From Bradysia coprophila (lineage: Eukaryota > Arthropoda > Insecta > Diptera > Sciaridae), in assembly GCF_014529535.1 (NCBI RefSeq), contig NW_023503727.1, forward strand, positions 558,001 to 622,000: DNA of 64,000 nucleotides, written 5' to 3'. The position numbers and the translations under genes are program-made. The notes under the pieces are model-generated. The model worked only from the letters and a program-made list of their open reading frames with translations, was not told where the DNA came from and searched no databases. The first letter of the stretch is position 1. Every line of letters begins with the position of its first letter. This document shows positions 20,965-33,250 of the stretch, one piece after another.

Positions 20965-21491
20965 CGAGGGGTAACTCACTTCTAGATTAAATGGATTAAA
21001 TGGATTAAATGGTATTAAATGGATTAAATGGATTAAATGGATTAAATGGATTTAATGGATTTAATGGATTTAATGGATTAAATGGAATAAAAATTGGATT
21101 AAATGGATTAAATAGGAAAAAAGTTCATTTTACAAAATACTGTAAAAGTCTTAAAAATTGTTGATTTTGATCGAACCACGTACTACAACTCATACTACAA
21201 TGTTAAAAAGCGAAAAAATCCACTTTTAGGAGTTTTTGGTGTAAAGTGGATTAAATGGATTAAATAAATTTAATACCATTTTTCACAAAAAAATTTTTCC
21301 TATACCTCACGAGTTCTTAAACGAGCTGGGGATCGGGCAAATCTATTTTTCGCAATTACTTTGCAAATTTTTCAGGTCGGTAGCCTAATTATTTCGGTAA
21401 AACTAAAAAAAATTTTTTGGATTAAATGGATTAAATGGATTTAATGGATTTAATGGATTAAATGGATTAAATGGAAGTGCGTCACCCCTCG
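20965..21491. mobile_element. hAT-like non-autonomous element with internal (ATTAAATGG)n arrays and 8-bp target duplication
   Basis: The termini are CGAGGGGTAACTCACTTC (start) and GAAGTGCGTCACCCCTCG (end), imperfect inverted repeats. They are flanked by the exact 8-bp duplication GGTTGTGT at 20957-20964 and 21492-21499. Immediately inside each end is a tandem array of the 9-10-bp unit ATTAAATGG (about 20982-21115 and about 21418-21473), with a few copies also at about 21244-21266. The middle is unique AT-rich sequence without an ORF. An 8-bp duplication fits hAT-type transposition. Confidence 0.85.
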
Positions 21492-21852
21492 GGTTGTGTT
21501 GGCTTCTCTGTGGATGACGATTGACGTTTTGAACGGCCTTGGAGGAGACCTACACTGAATGAAATTTTAGAATTTTGTCGCACATGTATAACGACCAGTT
21601 TACTGGGATAAAAACCAAAAACCATTCAATATCAAGACTGTCAAATTTGTGGATCCTAGAAACTATGAAGAATCTGTTGAAAACGAAAAGGTTAATCTTG
21701 TTGAATGTAAAATACTGCGCAATTTCGGGCTGTGGAAACAATGATTCAACAATAGTTGAGCAAATCCGGAAATGATCAATGAATATTCTTGAAGTTTACA
21801 AACTTTTACAAACTGTCAACAAATAAAACATCCCCTTTTATTATTTCTATTA

Positions 21853-22577
21853 CTGAGCTCAGTAATCTTCAAAAAAAAAATTATTCGAATTCTCGTGGAC
21901 ATGAAATGTTTTTAGTGGCACCACGAGTAAGAATAACAAGAAAATATTTCGATAGGAAAATTATTTTTAGATCGATTTTTCGTTTTTTTGGAACCAGTGG
22001 GAAGCTTCGACTGTTTGGACCCTACTGGTGACTTGTTTAGTCTGAGGTCTAAGCTTTACAGCTATACCAATCATGGCATTCATGACTACCAAAAAACATC
22101 TTTTATGAAGAAAAGTCATTCAACTAGGTCGATGTGAATTTTAAAGGCTGTATCATATGTGGATTACTTTAATTTTCTCTTATAAAGTATTCTTAGTTAT
22201 TTTACATAATTTAAGGGGTTAACAAAGGTCGAAGGATGAGTTTGGATTTCATTCTGATAAAGGTGCCGCCCTCTACCAGGGCCTATTTTAAGGAAATTAA
22301 ATTTCCAAAAATTCTTAAATTTTTATCACTTTTCGTCATTTTATCTAAAAACACAACAGATTGCATCGTAAATGTTGTTTTTACTGCATTTTTAGTTGTT
22401 TTTCATCTCTTTGAGCTTACTTTGGAATGAGATCTAACAGAAAACAAAATAATTTTAAGAATTTTTGTGAAATTTTGAAAATTTTTGGAAATTAAATTCC
22501 TTAAAATAGGCCCTGCCTCTCCCAAAACCACTAAAATTATTTCATGTCCACGAGAGGTCGAATAAAATTTAGCTCAC
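21853..22577. repeat. Inverted-repeat element containing a CAGGGCC MITE
   Basis: Arms at about 21853-21915 and about 22528-22577 are imperfect complements (CTCGTGGACATGAAAT / ATTTCATGTCCACGAG). Inside, CAGGGCCTATTTTAAGGAAA starts at 22277 and is inverted to end at 22515, a 239-bp MITE. Its flanks, CCTCTAC and CCTCTCC, look like a slightly decayed target duplication. The CAGGGCC ends resemble those of the elements at 31168 and 34309. Confidence 0.7.
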
Positions 22578-24724
22578 CGTGTAAGGTAACTCATAAAATT
22601 GGTATTTTTTTCAAGCGCGAGAATTTTTGAAAATTGAAGCGACTTTTTAAACTCAAATTAAAAATTCCAATTAACATTTTTTACAATGTCAATGTACATT
22701 TTCGGTGTTTTTCGATGTGTTTTTTCGATGTGTTCTATGAAATAAAAATACATATGCCAACAGGCTCTCAGTCTATTACGGAGAAACAAAATTGTGAGTC
22801 AATTTTTGTTGTCGTAAACACGTCTATTAACAGACCTTTAAACTCCATTTTACTTTACCCCCTGCATCTAATTGTTGTTGTAATATTTTCGATGTAAAAC
22901 GTGTCCAAATAAACGGCTACCGTTTCACTTGTTTAAACAACTTATCTTCTTTTCCGCGAACAACGCTTAAATATTGACTTCCAAAAAACAGAAACACGCA
23001 CCGAGTTCGCAAAAATTTCCACTATCTGTTGTTAAGAGTGATATCGCCAAATCTTCAGGTGATTGGGGAACAAGCGGTCTCCGATTTTAATGAGTGATAG
23101 CTCGTTGGATTCGTCTTTCAATTCTAAGAAACACGTATCTTTCACTTTTTCTAAAAAAAATTTGTTTTCTGTGAAAATCGTTCAAAAGTGAAGACATGTC
23201 AGAGAGTACCGAAAACAGTTTTTCGACAATAACTCAAGAAAAAATGTTTTTAAATTGTTGTAATGTTGTACGAATGTCGGCCTTGGAAAGACCTACAGAT
23301 AGAGTGTACGCACCGCTTGGTGCGAGTAGATCCACGAGAGTTACGACTAAAAATGTAATGAATGTTCGGAGAGTCCGCCTTCTCTGCAGCCTCGATGTTA
23401 CACGAAACTGAGTATGGGGTGTTGTAGCTGGCCTCACCCACTATCGTTCCACATATAAATGAACCCAGTACTTTTGTACTGCAAGCCCACAGAAGTGTTG
23501 GAAAAAAAGTTGGTGCCAAAATGCAGATCTTACCTTCTTTCCGGGGGCTCTACAGCTGGAACAGAATCTGGAACGGTACTATGGCAGTCATTTTTTATCG
23601 TCAACTATTCTTTTACGTTATCAATACAAAAACGCGTGGCCATGCCACGAATATATCAGATCCAGTGTTAGTATTATCAAGAGAAAAATTATCAAATTTT
23701 TCTCGGAGGATTTTAGTCTAATAAAATGTTTGCGTATATCAAATGACCTCAGGACTCCGGAACAGTAATTAGTTTTCCATTCGGACCAATATTTGCTACG
23801 TGCAGGGCGGCATGTGATTTTTCTTCAGAAAATAGTGAAAAAGTGATCAAATTTTCCGAAAATAGTTGGTATTCTCACTATCGATTGATTTATAAAAAGT
23901 GACCGAATAGTGAACAAAAACCGGCCCTAAAACGTGAATTTCAAGCACACACTTTTGCTTTCTACTAAGAAAGAGTAAAGTACACTTTAGCGCTTGTTAG
24001 CAGCAGGCGGGAGGTTTAAAAATCTTGAAAAAGAAGCACGAAATTCGATTATGATTTATTGGTTACTTTATTGAGACAAAGCCTTTTTCTTTATCACAAA
24101 GTGTGATTGGGAGATCAGAAAATAATAATAAACTTAGTTTTGACGATTTGACTAAGAACTTATTGTTATCTGATTACTTGTATTTGTCCCTTAAACTGAC
24201 ATGACTCACAAAATGCAACTTTATTTTTACAAACGTTTTTTTAGAGCAAATATATCTACGAGACGATGAGTTATCAAAATAACTCCATAATACTTAAAAC
24301 TCAACGGCACATGTTTAAACAGACACTTTTATTAAATCGATAATATCTGAATGTACCATAAAGGACAGTAAAGGAAGGTGATCAAAAATTTAGAATTGTT
24401 TATGGGAAAAATAAAATATCGAAGTTATTTCTCGCTTACCTCATCAAACTGAAAGATTGCTAAAAACAAGTGTGACTAGTCCTTCAAAATTGTTTACCTT
24501 CGCTTGATTCAAATAGTACATTACTTACCAATGGAACAAATGCTGGAAATGGCACTGCTTGTGCGGATTTTGGCGATCGAATCGTAGCCGAGGTTGGTAA
24601 ACACACAAGAATTGCCATTTACACCATTTATTTCATTGCCAACTTGGCAATGCCAAGTAAGGTATTTTACTCAAAAACTTGATTTAAAATTTAAATATTT
24701 CCAAAAAAGTATTCTGCAAGCATT

Positions 24725-24930
24725 TTGTTACATGTACAATGGATTCTGACTATTGTGCAAGCATCGAGATGCATGCACAATGAACTCTGACTATTGTGCA
24801 AGCCTCTTGTTACATGCGCAATGGACTCAAGCCTCTTGCTACATGCACAATGGACTCAGGCTATTGTGCAAGAATTCTGTTGCATGCAAGACAAACTCTG
24901 AGAATTGTGAGGGGTCTATCATGCATGCAA
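24725..24930 (+). repeat. Minisatellite, about 50-bp degenerate unit
   Basis: Repeated words TGCATGCACAATGGACTC and CTATTGTGCAAGCCTCTTG recur four to five times with variation. The Cys-rich reading frame across it is a by-product of the repeat. Confidence 0.65.
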
Positions 24931-25287
24931 AGTGACATGTTTCGACCAGAAAGTAGTTTTGTGCTGGGCACAGGTGGCAGCACTAAACTAGTGGTGGGGT
25001 GATATCGTCAGCACATAATGTGTACATTACAGTACTGGAATTGTATTTTGGGTAAAGTTGATATATTAGGGGTCTCCCATACAAAGTGACATGTTTTGAC
25101 CAGAAAGTAGTGTTGTGCTCGGGTGCCTGAGCAGCACAAAACTTTTGGGTAGCATCATTCGAAAGCACAAAACCTAGCTCATAATAATCAGCAACGAAAA
25201 CCCCAGCCCAAAAAGGTGGAGGCGCTGACGACATATACCTAAAACTGAGTTGCCCTAATACGTAGGAAAATCGGAAAATTTTCATAT

Positions 25288-25486
25288 AAGGTAACTGACT
25301 GAAAGTTGACCTAATTTGACAAATCTCAAACACATTGAATCATGAGTTGTCCTATCTATACAAAAGTCATAGGACATATCACGGTTTATTGAATGTTGAG
25401 TTGACCGATAATTTTTTCTTCATACAAATTTACACGGAAAACTTAAGATCACTTTTCCACTAGGTCAACTTTCAGTCAGTTACCTT
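25288..25486. repeat. Small foldback element
   Basis: AAGGTAACTGACTGAAAGTT at 25288 is inverted at the right end (AACTTTCAGTCAGTTACCTT, ending 25486). The perfect arms are 26 bp and the loop about 150 bp. It is nested inside the 23803-25688 element. Confidence 0.65.
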
Positions 25487-26337
25487 ACTACGTACATCTT
25501 TGCGCCGCAGGCAAATTTTGTGATGTCTTTGTGTAATAAATATTTAGTTGGAACAAGAAATGGTTCCGATTTTCAATACTTTTTCCGAAATAGTTAGAAA
25601 AGTAAAAAAACAAAAAAAAAAGTAAGTCACTATCGCTTCTTTAAAAAAAGTCAGAATTAGTGAGAAAAGTAAGTCACATGCCGCCCTGTACGTGATAGGA
25701 GTTTGGAAAAACAATATGATCAAGTGGGAGCGAACGGTTTTCCAAACTCCTGACATATCTTCACTTTTGAACGCTTTTCACAAAAAACAAGTTTGTTTTA
25801 GAAAAAGTGAAAGATACGTGTTTCCTAGAATTGAAAGACGAATCCAACGAGCTATCACTCATTAAAATCGGAGACCGCTTGTTCCCAAAGTTAAAAAAAA
25901 TCACCTGAAGATTTGGCGATATCACTCTTGACGGTATATTTTAGACAATTTCGCGGGTTGTAGCCCGAACGAAGTGAGTACAATCAACCGTCCACTACAG
26001 ATGCTTTTTTTTCATTTACGTTCAATTTCTCGTATTCTCAGTCAATTCCTTGTACTTCCTTCAATTTCTAGTATTTCCTTCAATTCCTATTAATTACCGG
26101 ATGCTCCGACAATTCCTTCGAGGGCGTGTAATCACTTACCAGAGTAGTTTCCCCCTCGTAAAACCGTAATGAATCGTTCCGGATAAAATGATGAAAAGTA
26201 GAGTGTTCGTGCAAATTTTGTTGATCCGAGGCGAAGCCGAGTACTGCTCGTTCCTAATTCGATTTTCGACACCGAGTGGAATTCAATAAAAACGCCAAGC
26301 GGCTCGAATGTTTTTGATTTTTTCTTAACTGTTTCTC

Positions 26338-26343
26338 TTTATT
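26338..26343 (-). promoter_or_regulatory. Polyadenylation signal of the LRR-Ig gene
   Basis: AATAAA on the minus strand, about 118 bases past the stop codon at 26461. It is a plausible 3' end, but other sites are possible. Confidence 0.4.
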
Positions 26344-26460
26344 TAATATATTTTCTGAACAAATTCAAAATTTCAACTAAGATTAGAACTGAAAACATTT
26401 TTGTTTTTGTGAATTTTCGTCTTTTATCAACCGAAAATTGTTTATCAGAATTAGAAAGCC

Positions 26461-29400
26461 CTACAGTTTTGTAATTTCACTAACATCACCCATTTCGTTT
26501 AGTTTATTATGATTATCAGTATTTTGAATAGCCAATAAGACATGCTTACCATGCATCTTTTCACCTGTCCTGCCATTCAATTGAATTTCTGGCAAGCTGG
26601 TACTAGCCTGCAATGGATTATCACAAATATTTTTAGTTAAATTAGTTATCCCTGTGTCATCGTCAACAACATCCACAATGTCAAGCGTAGCAACGCTGGA
26701 TGGCTCTTCCTCCGTACAATGATTGTGTTGGTGAATATTGTGATTAAACAATGATTTAGCATCGAATACACTTTCAACCGAATAGTAGTAGTCGTTGTTA
26801 TAACGTTTACGTTTGCCCCGTCCCGATTTAAGCGCAACGGTAACATCATTCATCAAAAGCTTATCGCATTCGTGACGGTCACACAAAGCTGAACGTGACA
26901 TGTCATTGAACATATTTACCTTGATCGCTTTGGCGCCATCTTCGTCATCATAATCATCACCACTTTGGTTCACATCCACTACGTCGTAAGTATTTAACGC
27001 GCAACTATTCTCTAAATTATTCAACATTTTACCGCCACCAACTAGACGATCCGGTTCGAAGCTCAACCGGAAACCGGCAATGTCGGGAAAGCTTTCCGGT
27101 TTCTCGTTCATGTAGTTGATGTGAATCGGTGATGTGTGCGGACTCAGTGTGTAGTCGGTCGGTGTGTAGTATACGGACGCCTTGCTTTCATTCACACTCT
27201 TCGCGGAGAACGTTTCCAGATGTTTCAGTTTATTCTCCAAGTTCTTCAGTTGCGTTTCGTTCAGGCCAGCCATTTTGGACTTTAAGTAGACTTCAAATTC
27301 TGGCGGAAGCAAAAAGGTGAAAATTGGGGATCGTGTTCTCGGATCAGTGGTTTGGTTTCACATACCTTGGTTGATTTCATCCTCCGTTTTGCCGCGACAA
27401 TTTTCAAAATAAAAGCTCGGGAGATTCTCCAAGACCTTGTTCAGGGTTTGCTGTTGGTATTTGTAGCCCTCTCGAATGCGAAGCACTTGATGCGCACTGA
27501 ACTTGCGTATCTTGTTGCGCTGAAACACATAATTCTCCCGTACCCAATTCAATTGTCCGGTTGAGTATTCGCGTACTCGTTTCAGCTATAAATGGACAAA
27601 AGTGTCTTCAATACAACCACCGGCTTTGTGTCATTTTGCGCTAATTTACCTGGTCACAGTACTGTTCCTTCAATGAAGTCAGATGCGATGTACCAATATC
27701 CCTAATGTCTTTCAGATGCTTAGCTTGACTGGAATAACTGTTTTGAATCCACTCCACTTGTTGTGCACAATTTTCCTTGATTCGATGGACCTTAAATTGA
27801 TGAGAGAGTTCGTCAATGCCATCGTAATTGTGAAGACGAACAAGAACGATGCCTCCAACTCTTCGCACCCATTTTTACCTGTTGTGTGTAGTTCTCCCGC
27901 AGCTTCTCCAACTGTTGACTTTTGTAGTGTTCGATGCTGTCCAACATCGAATAGATTTGTTTGGCGCGAGGTGATTTCTCGCGAATGCAACACGTACAGC
28001 AGTTCTTGCGGAAGTGGTCCATGATGCCCAGTCTGTTAATGGAAAACCAAAAATCTGCGAAAAGAAAGTTGAAGGAAATTTGGATTCCAACACTTACGAA
28101 TCGAAACATCGCCCGATCGCCTGAACGATTAGAGTCAGTAGTAAAAATGCAGTCGCACAAACAATGCCAGTCACAATGCTCCAGATTTTGACACGATAGA
28201 AAACAATTGGATCGATGTAGAGTCTGATGAAGAGAATGAAAATTGTTGCAGAGTTTAACAAAGTGGAAAAATTTATGGAAAACCAGTCCTGCCAGTGAGG
28301 AACGCAGTAGTCAACTCACCTTATATTGCCCGTTGAATTTCCCATAATATTGTAGCCATAACAAGTGTACAGGCCGCTGTCTTTTCGCGATATATTATGC
28401 ACAATCAGTGATCCATTATCCAACAGTGAAACGCCGGCAGCCCTTGCCGCTGCAGAAAAATTGGCACTGTTCCCAGTAAGTTTTTGAAATTCAATTTTTT
28501 GGCCATGCTTCAGACTATTCTCGGACAGTTTATCGTAAAGAATCGGACGTGCATCCGGATCGGCATGATGGTTCAGTATAACATTCGACGGTGTCACCCA
28601 AATGATGTCCGGTGCAGGATTGCCGGAAAATGAACATTCCAATATTGCATCGCTGCGCAACTGATGCATTGTACTTTCGGTGTATTGAATGATCACCGGT
28701 TTGATGCAGTGCAAATGTTGTAACACACGCAACATTTCGCCGGGATAGCCATTTCGGCACTTCAGTTTCGACAGTTGCATGTTCAGCGATAGATTGTTGT
28801 TCGTCTTTGCTATGTCTTCCAGGTAGCCAACCATCCAGAACATGTGACAGTCACAACTGAAATCGTTGCCGATGAGATCTAACTGCTTCAGATTGGTCAG
28901 CGATGCTATCTGATGCGGTACAGATACCAACTTATTGCCGCTGATGTTCAATGTCAACAAATTGTGCAATTCGCCGATTTCCCGGGGTAATTGTAGCAGA
29001 TTGTTGTTGGATAAGTCCAAATGTTCAAGCGCCGGCACATTGCGGAATGTAGTGGAATCGATGGTCTGCAAATGTCGATTGTTTCGTATGATGCACACTG
29101 TTAAATTGATCAGTACAGTCTTATCGATGGTTTTGTCTTTTCGTGAGATCCAATTGCTCAGCTTCTCCAGGGCGGTATCTTCAATAATCAGTTCGTTTAA
29201 CGCATGTTGACTAGCAAATATTCCATTTGGTAGGTAGCTCAAATTATTTCGGCTAAGATCCAGCCGACGCAATTGCGTCAAGGTACTAAATGTGGTTGAG
29301 GAAATGGTTGCAAACGGATTGCCGCTCAGATTCAACTGTAGCAACGGCAAATTGTCAAATGCATTCCGATCGATGGTGATCAGCTCATTTGACGAAAGGT

Positions 29401-30298
29401 CCAGTGTGTGCAGCCCCCTCAAACCGAACAGCGCATTTGTCGATAGACGTTCGATGATATTGTTGTTCAGTAGCAGCACTTGCAGCTTCTTGTTGGACAT
29501 GAAAAAATTGTCGGAAAACAGAACCAGTCGATTGTGCGACAGATCCAACACTTCGATGTTCGTTAATACTTTGAATATTTGAAATGGAATCAAATTCAAG
29601 CGATTGTGTGCCAGTGATAGATACTTCAATTCGGTGAGTCCATTGAAGACGCGATGAGGCAGATCGTCAATGTAATTATGCGACAAGTCCAACTCGACTA
29701 AGTTCACTAGACTATGAAAAACACTTCTACCATCAGCTACAATTGACTTGAGGTGATTGTTGCTTATATTTAGCGTTGTTAATGTGGCAATGTCGTTGAA
29801 TACATTCGGCCGGAATACGGTTAAGTTATTGTACGACAAATCGAGCATCTTTAGCGATTTGCATTTGACAAAGTGCTCGTGCCGAATGTCTTGGATGGTG
29901 TTCTCACTCAGATTTAAATATTTTAATTTATAGAAACGTTTCCCGATCAGTAAGGCGTCCACGTGAATTGTCTTGATGTCACTTTTGATCCAGGTCAAAT
30001 ATTCCGTGGAATTTTCATTTTTCACGTGGAAAAACGCTCCATCGCTTGCGGTCGTTTGCAAGTGTTCCATATAAATGTCATTGTAAATGGTGTCCGTGTC
30101 GAAAATATTGTTACTGATCAGCCATTGGATTGAAACGCCATTGCAAAACAATTTCTTCTCATCAACATTATCGTCGACCGGTGTCGCTGAACAACCATTC
30201 CGAATAATATCACTATGGTCGGCCTGATATTGACCCCGAATTAATCGAATGTAAATTATTGTTATTATCAAAGTGGCACGAATGCCGAATAACGCCAT
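26461..30298 (-). CDS. LRR-Ig single-pass transmembrane receptor, 6 exons, 1152 aa
   Basis: Exons (minus): 30298-28320, 28223-28098, 28032-27879, 27790-27650, 27585-27366, 27299-26461. All have GT-AG boundaries and the frame is continuous (3459 nt). A signal peptide (about 1-22) is followed by an N-terminal Cys-containing cap. About 14-15 leucine-rich repeats (about residues 125-495) follow, then a Cys-rich LRR-CT flank (FSCDCHMFW...KLKCRNG) and one Ig domain (about 570-655, Cys in LECSFSG and LYTCYGY). A transmembrane helix (about 673-696, [20 protein letters not shown]) follows. The long cytoplasmic tail (about 455 aa) starts with a CCTCC cluster (713-717), a likely palmitoylation site. It continues with a charged, coiled-coil-like stretch ([36 protein letters not shown]) and ends in a disordered acidic region. 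It belongs to the insect LIG/kekkon-like class. The ligand is unknown. Confidence 0.9.
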
Positions 30299-31167
30299 GA
30301 TATTTGTAAATTAGATTTATAGCGAGCAGCAGTCATCCATTCATTGAACAAATTCGTTAAATACATGTCGCAGTCTGAAAAGAATTTATCGGGAAAATGA
30401 TTTAGAGAATTGCGGCGCATTAGACTTTTTTTTCGTTGTATTTTTGTCGACAGAATCATGGAATTGGGCGGTCAATACTTTCGATTCAACATTATCAAGA
30501 GTCAAGCCAATCATCAATGTGGGTTAGACTCGGGGTTAGATAAGCCTCCAGTTTAAGATAGTGACCATCTTTGTGTCGACAATTTTTGTGCCAGCCGGTG
30601 CCAGCGCAACATTTTTGAAGTTCGTTCAGTTTTTTCGTTGTAACCACGGCGTTTGTAATAACAAATATTTGTCCTGACAGAAAATGTCTGTTTGGATCAG
30701 TTTCAGTAAATATTTGTGCCAGCACGAATATTTTGTGGTGACACAACATTTTTATTTGGTTCGGTTCGAGGAGGTTCGAGGTTCAGTTTCAGCATAAATA
30801 TTTTAGCGAAAACATTTCTTTTGTAGTTCCAATGTATGTTTAAAATCGCTGACGAAATGACATGAATTTAGTGTCCATTCCACTCAACAAAAAGTACTCC
30901 GTGAGAGAGCCGTGAGAGAGCGAGCTGTCAAAAAAACAAAGGAAAAATTGAAAAAATTCGATTTTGTCTCTTACTCGGAGTACTTGTTTGGTAAGAGGAA
31001 ACTCAGCATTAGCTAATGGTTGAGTAATTGTAGGTTTGAAACTATTTATTTTGCCAAGTGTGGTGGTTGCATACGTACAAAAGTTACGTACAGTTACTTC
31101 ACTAATCCCCCGGGAAATGATTTTTACGCTCATGTCGATAAAGTAATGACGCATTTGAACTGTGCAT
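30299..31167. other. 5' flank of the LRR-Ig gene; no gene
   Basis: No coding feature is supported. 30560-30730 shows repeated short words (GTGCCAGC, ACAAATATT). About 31097-31117 has an inverted partner just right of 32694 (CACTAATCCCCCGGGAAATG versus CATTTCCCGGGGGCCTAGTG). The hAT-like element at 31168 therefore appears to have landed inside a small palindromic element. Confidence 0.5.
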
Positions 31168-32694
31168 CAGGGCCGTAGCTACTAATGGACTTAGGCGGGC
31201 TGAGCCCGCCCTGAAATCTTGCGAGCCCACCCTGGAACTTCTAGAGTTCATCTGGAAATTCTGTTAACTTAAAGACATATCGATTGAAGTTGATGTCTCT
31301 CATATGCCTTATGTATTTATCAACCTAATTCTGTTTGTTCATTTGCTGTGTATATCTTCTAAGTTCATAAAAAAAAGTCTCGCTGCGCGGCTATTTACAT
31401 AGTAGAGACTTAAAACAATTTTGAGTTTTAATGCAGGACGCTGTATGAAAAACATTCAAGATGCTCAAAGCGTTTTTTCCTTCAACCTTTGGCTATTCTA
31501 ATCCCGAATTACCTTTGATGGACGTGTTGAGACAAAAACTTGTTTAGTTGTTTAAACACGAAATTTTTGAAATTTTTCATTTTTGAGTCATCAAGTACTT
31601 TTGTTCATCTAAATCCTGATCAAGGTTTGAGGGCTCGGAATCGGGTAAATTCAGGTCAAAAATTAATGCTTTAGGTCTGATCTACGCTGAAAGCTGAAGG
31701 TCATAAAAGATGTTCAGCGTTCACTTGGCTCAGTAGCTACATTTTTCGCATTTTGAATTTTAAATGGTCGTCAACAAGTAACTTCCAGTGTAGCTACATG
31801 ACTTTGTTAATGACATTGAACAGCTTTTCTGTACGATTTGCTTTCTCATAAAAAAAGCATTCGTTCTTGAACTACTAAAACCTGATAAGCTTCTAAAGAT
31901 ATCGGATCATGGCAGCGGTTTTCATAGACAAGTTGAGACGGCTGTTGCACCGCTAGAAGATTTTTGGAAATTTTTTCTCAAAAATTTCATGTTCTTGATT
32001 TAAAATATTTCCTCAGCTTTCTGACTTCAAGATCACTGACAAAAAGTAAAAATTTTAGATCAGCCTGTAGTTTCTTGTTTGGAACAAATCGAAGCTATTC
32101 AGAGAATTTTGTGTTTCCTTAGTTTCTTCAACCCTTAACAAAGTTCAAAGAAGAGTCGAGAAGAGTACAACTTTTGGCTGGAAGTAAATTTTTTTTTATG
32201 AAGCAGTGACTTCAAAAGTTATACTAAAAGACATCATTCTTCTTATTTATAATTTTGAACTACATTTAACATACAAGCATGGATTTTAAAAAGGCAGTAC
32301 GTTTTCGAAATCTAATTTTTTTTGTAGTCAATTCTTTGAGTCTTTCTTGAGGGGATGGCCATTTCTTAAATTTTAAAAAAATGAAAGGGCGTTGTTGCAA
32401 TAGCAAAGTCGGCATCAAATGGTCATCCTGGCTACCGATGTTATGTTCAAAAGAAATCAAATGAAAATTGAAATTGTCTCTATCATTATTACTGAAAAAA
32501 ATTCGCTCGCTCCGCTCGCGTTGTCACAACTAACTAATACTTTACACAATCTTGTTTTAGTAAACACAAACAAAAATAGTAAAATAAATTACGACAATCG
32601 TTTTAACATCTACTTCTGCACAATAAACGTAAAGCTTTTATAAAGTTTCAATCTAAGGGCTTGAGCCCGCCCTGAAAATCTAGCTACGGCCCTG
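31168..32694. mobile_element. hAT-like non-autonomous element, 1527 bp, 8-bp target duplication
   Basis: The ends CAGGGCCGTAGCTA (31168) and TAGCTACGGCCCTG (ending 32694) are inverted. Subterminal GGGCGGGCT / AGCCCGCCC blocks follow, and the element is flanked by exact CTGTGCAT (31160-31167 and 32695-32702). No transposase ORF; the interior is AT-rich. The CAGGG-type ends and 8-bp duplication are typical of hAT elements. Part of its interior (about 31632-31710) has a diverged relative at about 47893-47970. Confidence 0.85.
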
Positions 32695-32735
32695 CTGTGC
32701 ATTTCCCGGGGGCCTAGTGAATTAAACGATTTTTT

Positions 32736-33250
32736 TGATAAATTTCGTAAAAGTATGAGTCTCGTATGGTTAAACAAAATGACTTTCTGATGCATTTCGC
32801 AGAGGGATGACTTCCTATGGTTGAACAAATCGCTCTTCGATGCATTTCGTATAAGAAATAATTCCTTATGGTTGGGTAACACGATTTTGCAATACATTTC
32901 GTAAAAGAATGAAATCCCAATAGCCTTTTAACCTGTGACAGACAGCGAGCATATCACTAATAAAACGATCGAATCTGTGACTTCCAATTATCGAATTTTC
33001 TCAAGAGATTTTTGCAAAATCTTCTACATCATTTGTTCAAACAAAAGTTTTGCTACATAAGAATGCATTAGTCATAGCTAATCATTTACTGTTGTCGTCG
33101 TTGTAGATAACAGATGAATAGCCGTCCGTAACAGGTTAATGCATCGAAAAATCATTGAAGAAGCGATTTGTTCAACCGTATGAAATTCATCCTTTTACTA
33201 AATCCTAAATGAAACGAAGAAGCGATTTGTTTTACTGTGGGGAATTCATG
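32736..33250. repeat. Degenerate tandem repeat, about 50-bp unit, plus inverted partner
   Basis: Words GATGCATTTCGTA.AAG and CTATGGTTGAACAAATCGC recur about four times between 32736 and 32915. Complementary words (GAAGAAGCGATTTGTT, twice) follow at about 33158-33232, making a loose foldback. Confidence 0.55.

Larger units (their letters stand above)
23803..25688. mobile_element. Non-autonomous DNA transposon nested in the foldback, 6-bp target duplication
   Basis: Terminal inverted repeats CAGGGCGGCATGTGA (23803-23817) and TCACATGCCGCCCTG (25674-25688) are perfect over 15 bp. TACGTG flanks both ends (23797-23802 and 25689-25694). Copy 1 of the host has an uninterrupted TTTGCTACGTGACAGGAG at this point, which confirms the insertion site. 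The interior has no transposase. It contains a minisatellite (about 24725-24930), a repeated GCACAAAACTACTTTCTGG (minus strand) motif, and a small inverted-repeat element (25288-25486). Confidence 0.8.
23036..25927. mobile_element. TTAA-flanked foldback transposon (copy 2), interrupted by a nested transposon
   Basis: The termini GAGTGATATCGCCAAATCTT (23036) and its complement (ending 25927) match copy 1 at 13781-15135. TTAA (23032-23035) flanks the left end; the right flank has drifted to TTGA (25928-25931). The left arm runs to about 23800 and includes an open 89-codon frame (minus strand, 23519-23250) similar to that in copy 1. The right arm resumes at 25689. The intervening 1.9 kb is a separate insertion. 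Confidence 0.85.

Noticed and set aside
24520-24665. Possible exon (open frame ending at CCAAGTAAG|GTATTTT)
   Set aside because: The frame is open and a donor-like site follows, but it lies inside a nested transposon, with no partner exon or family match.
24753-25002. Cys-rich peptide frames
   Set aside because: Produced by the minisatellite at 24725-24930; both overlapping frames are repeat translations.
29292-29582. Plus-strand frame of 96 codons
   Set aside because: Antisense shadow of the LRR coding exon.
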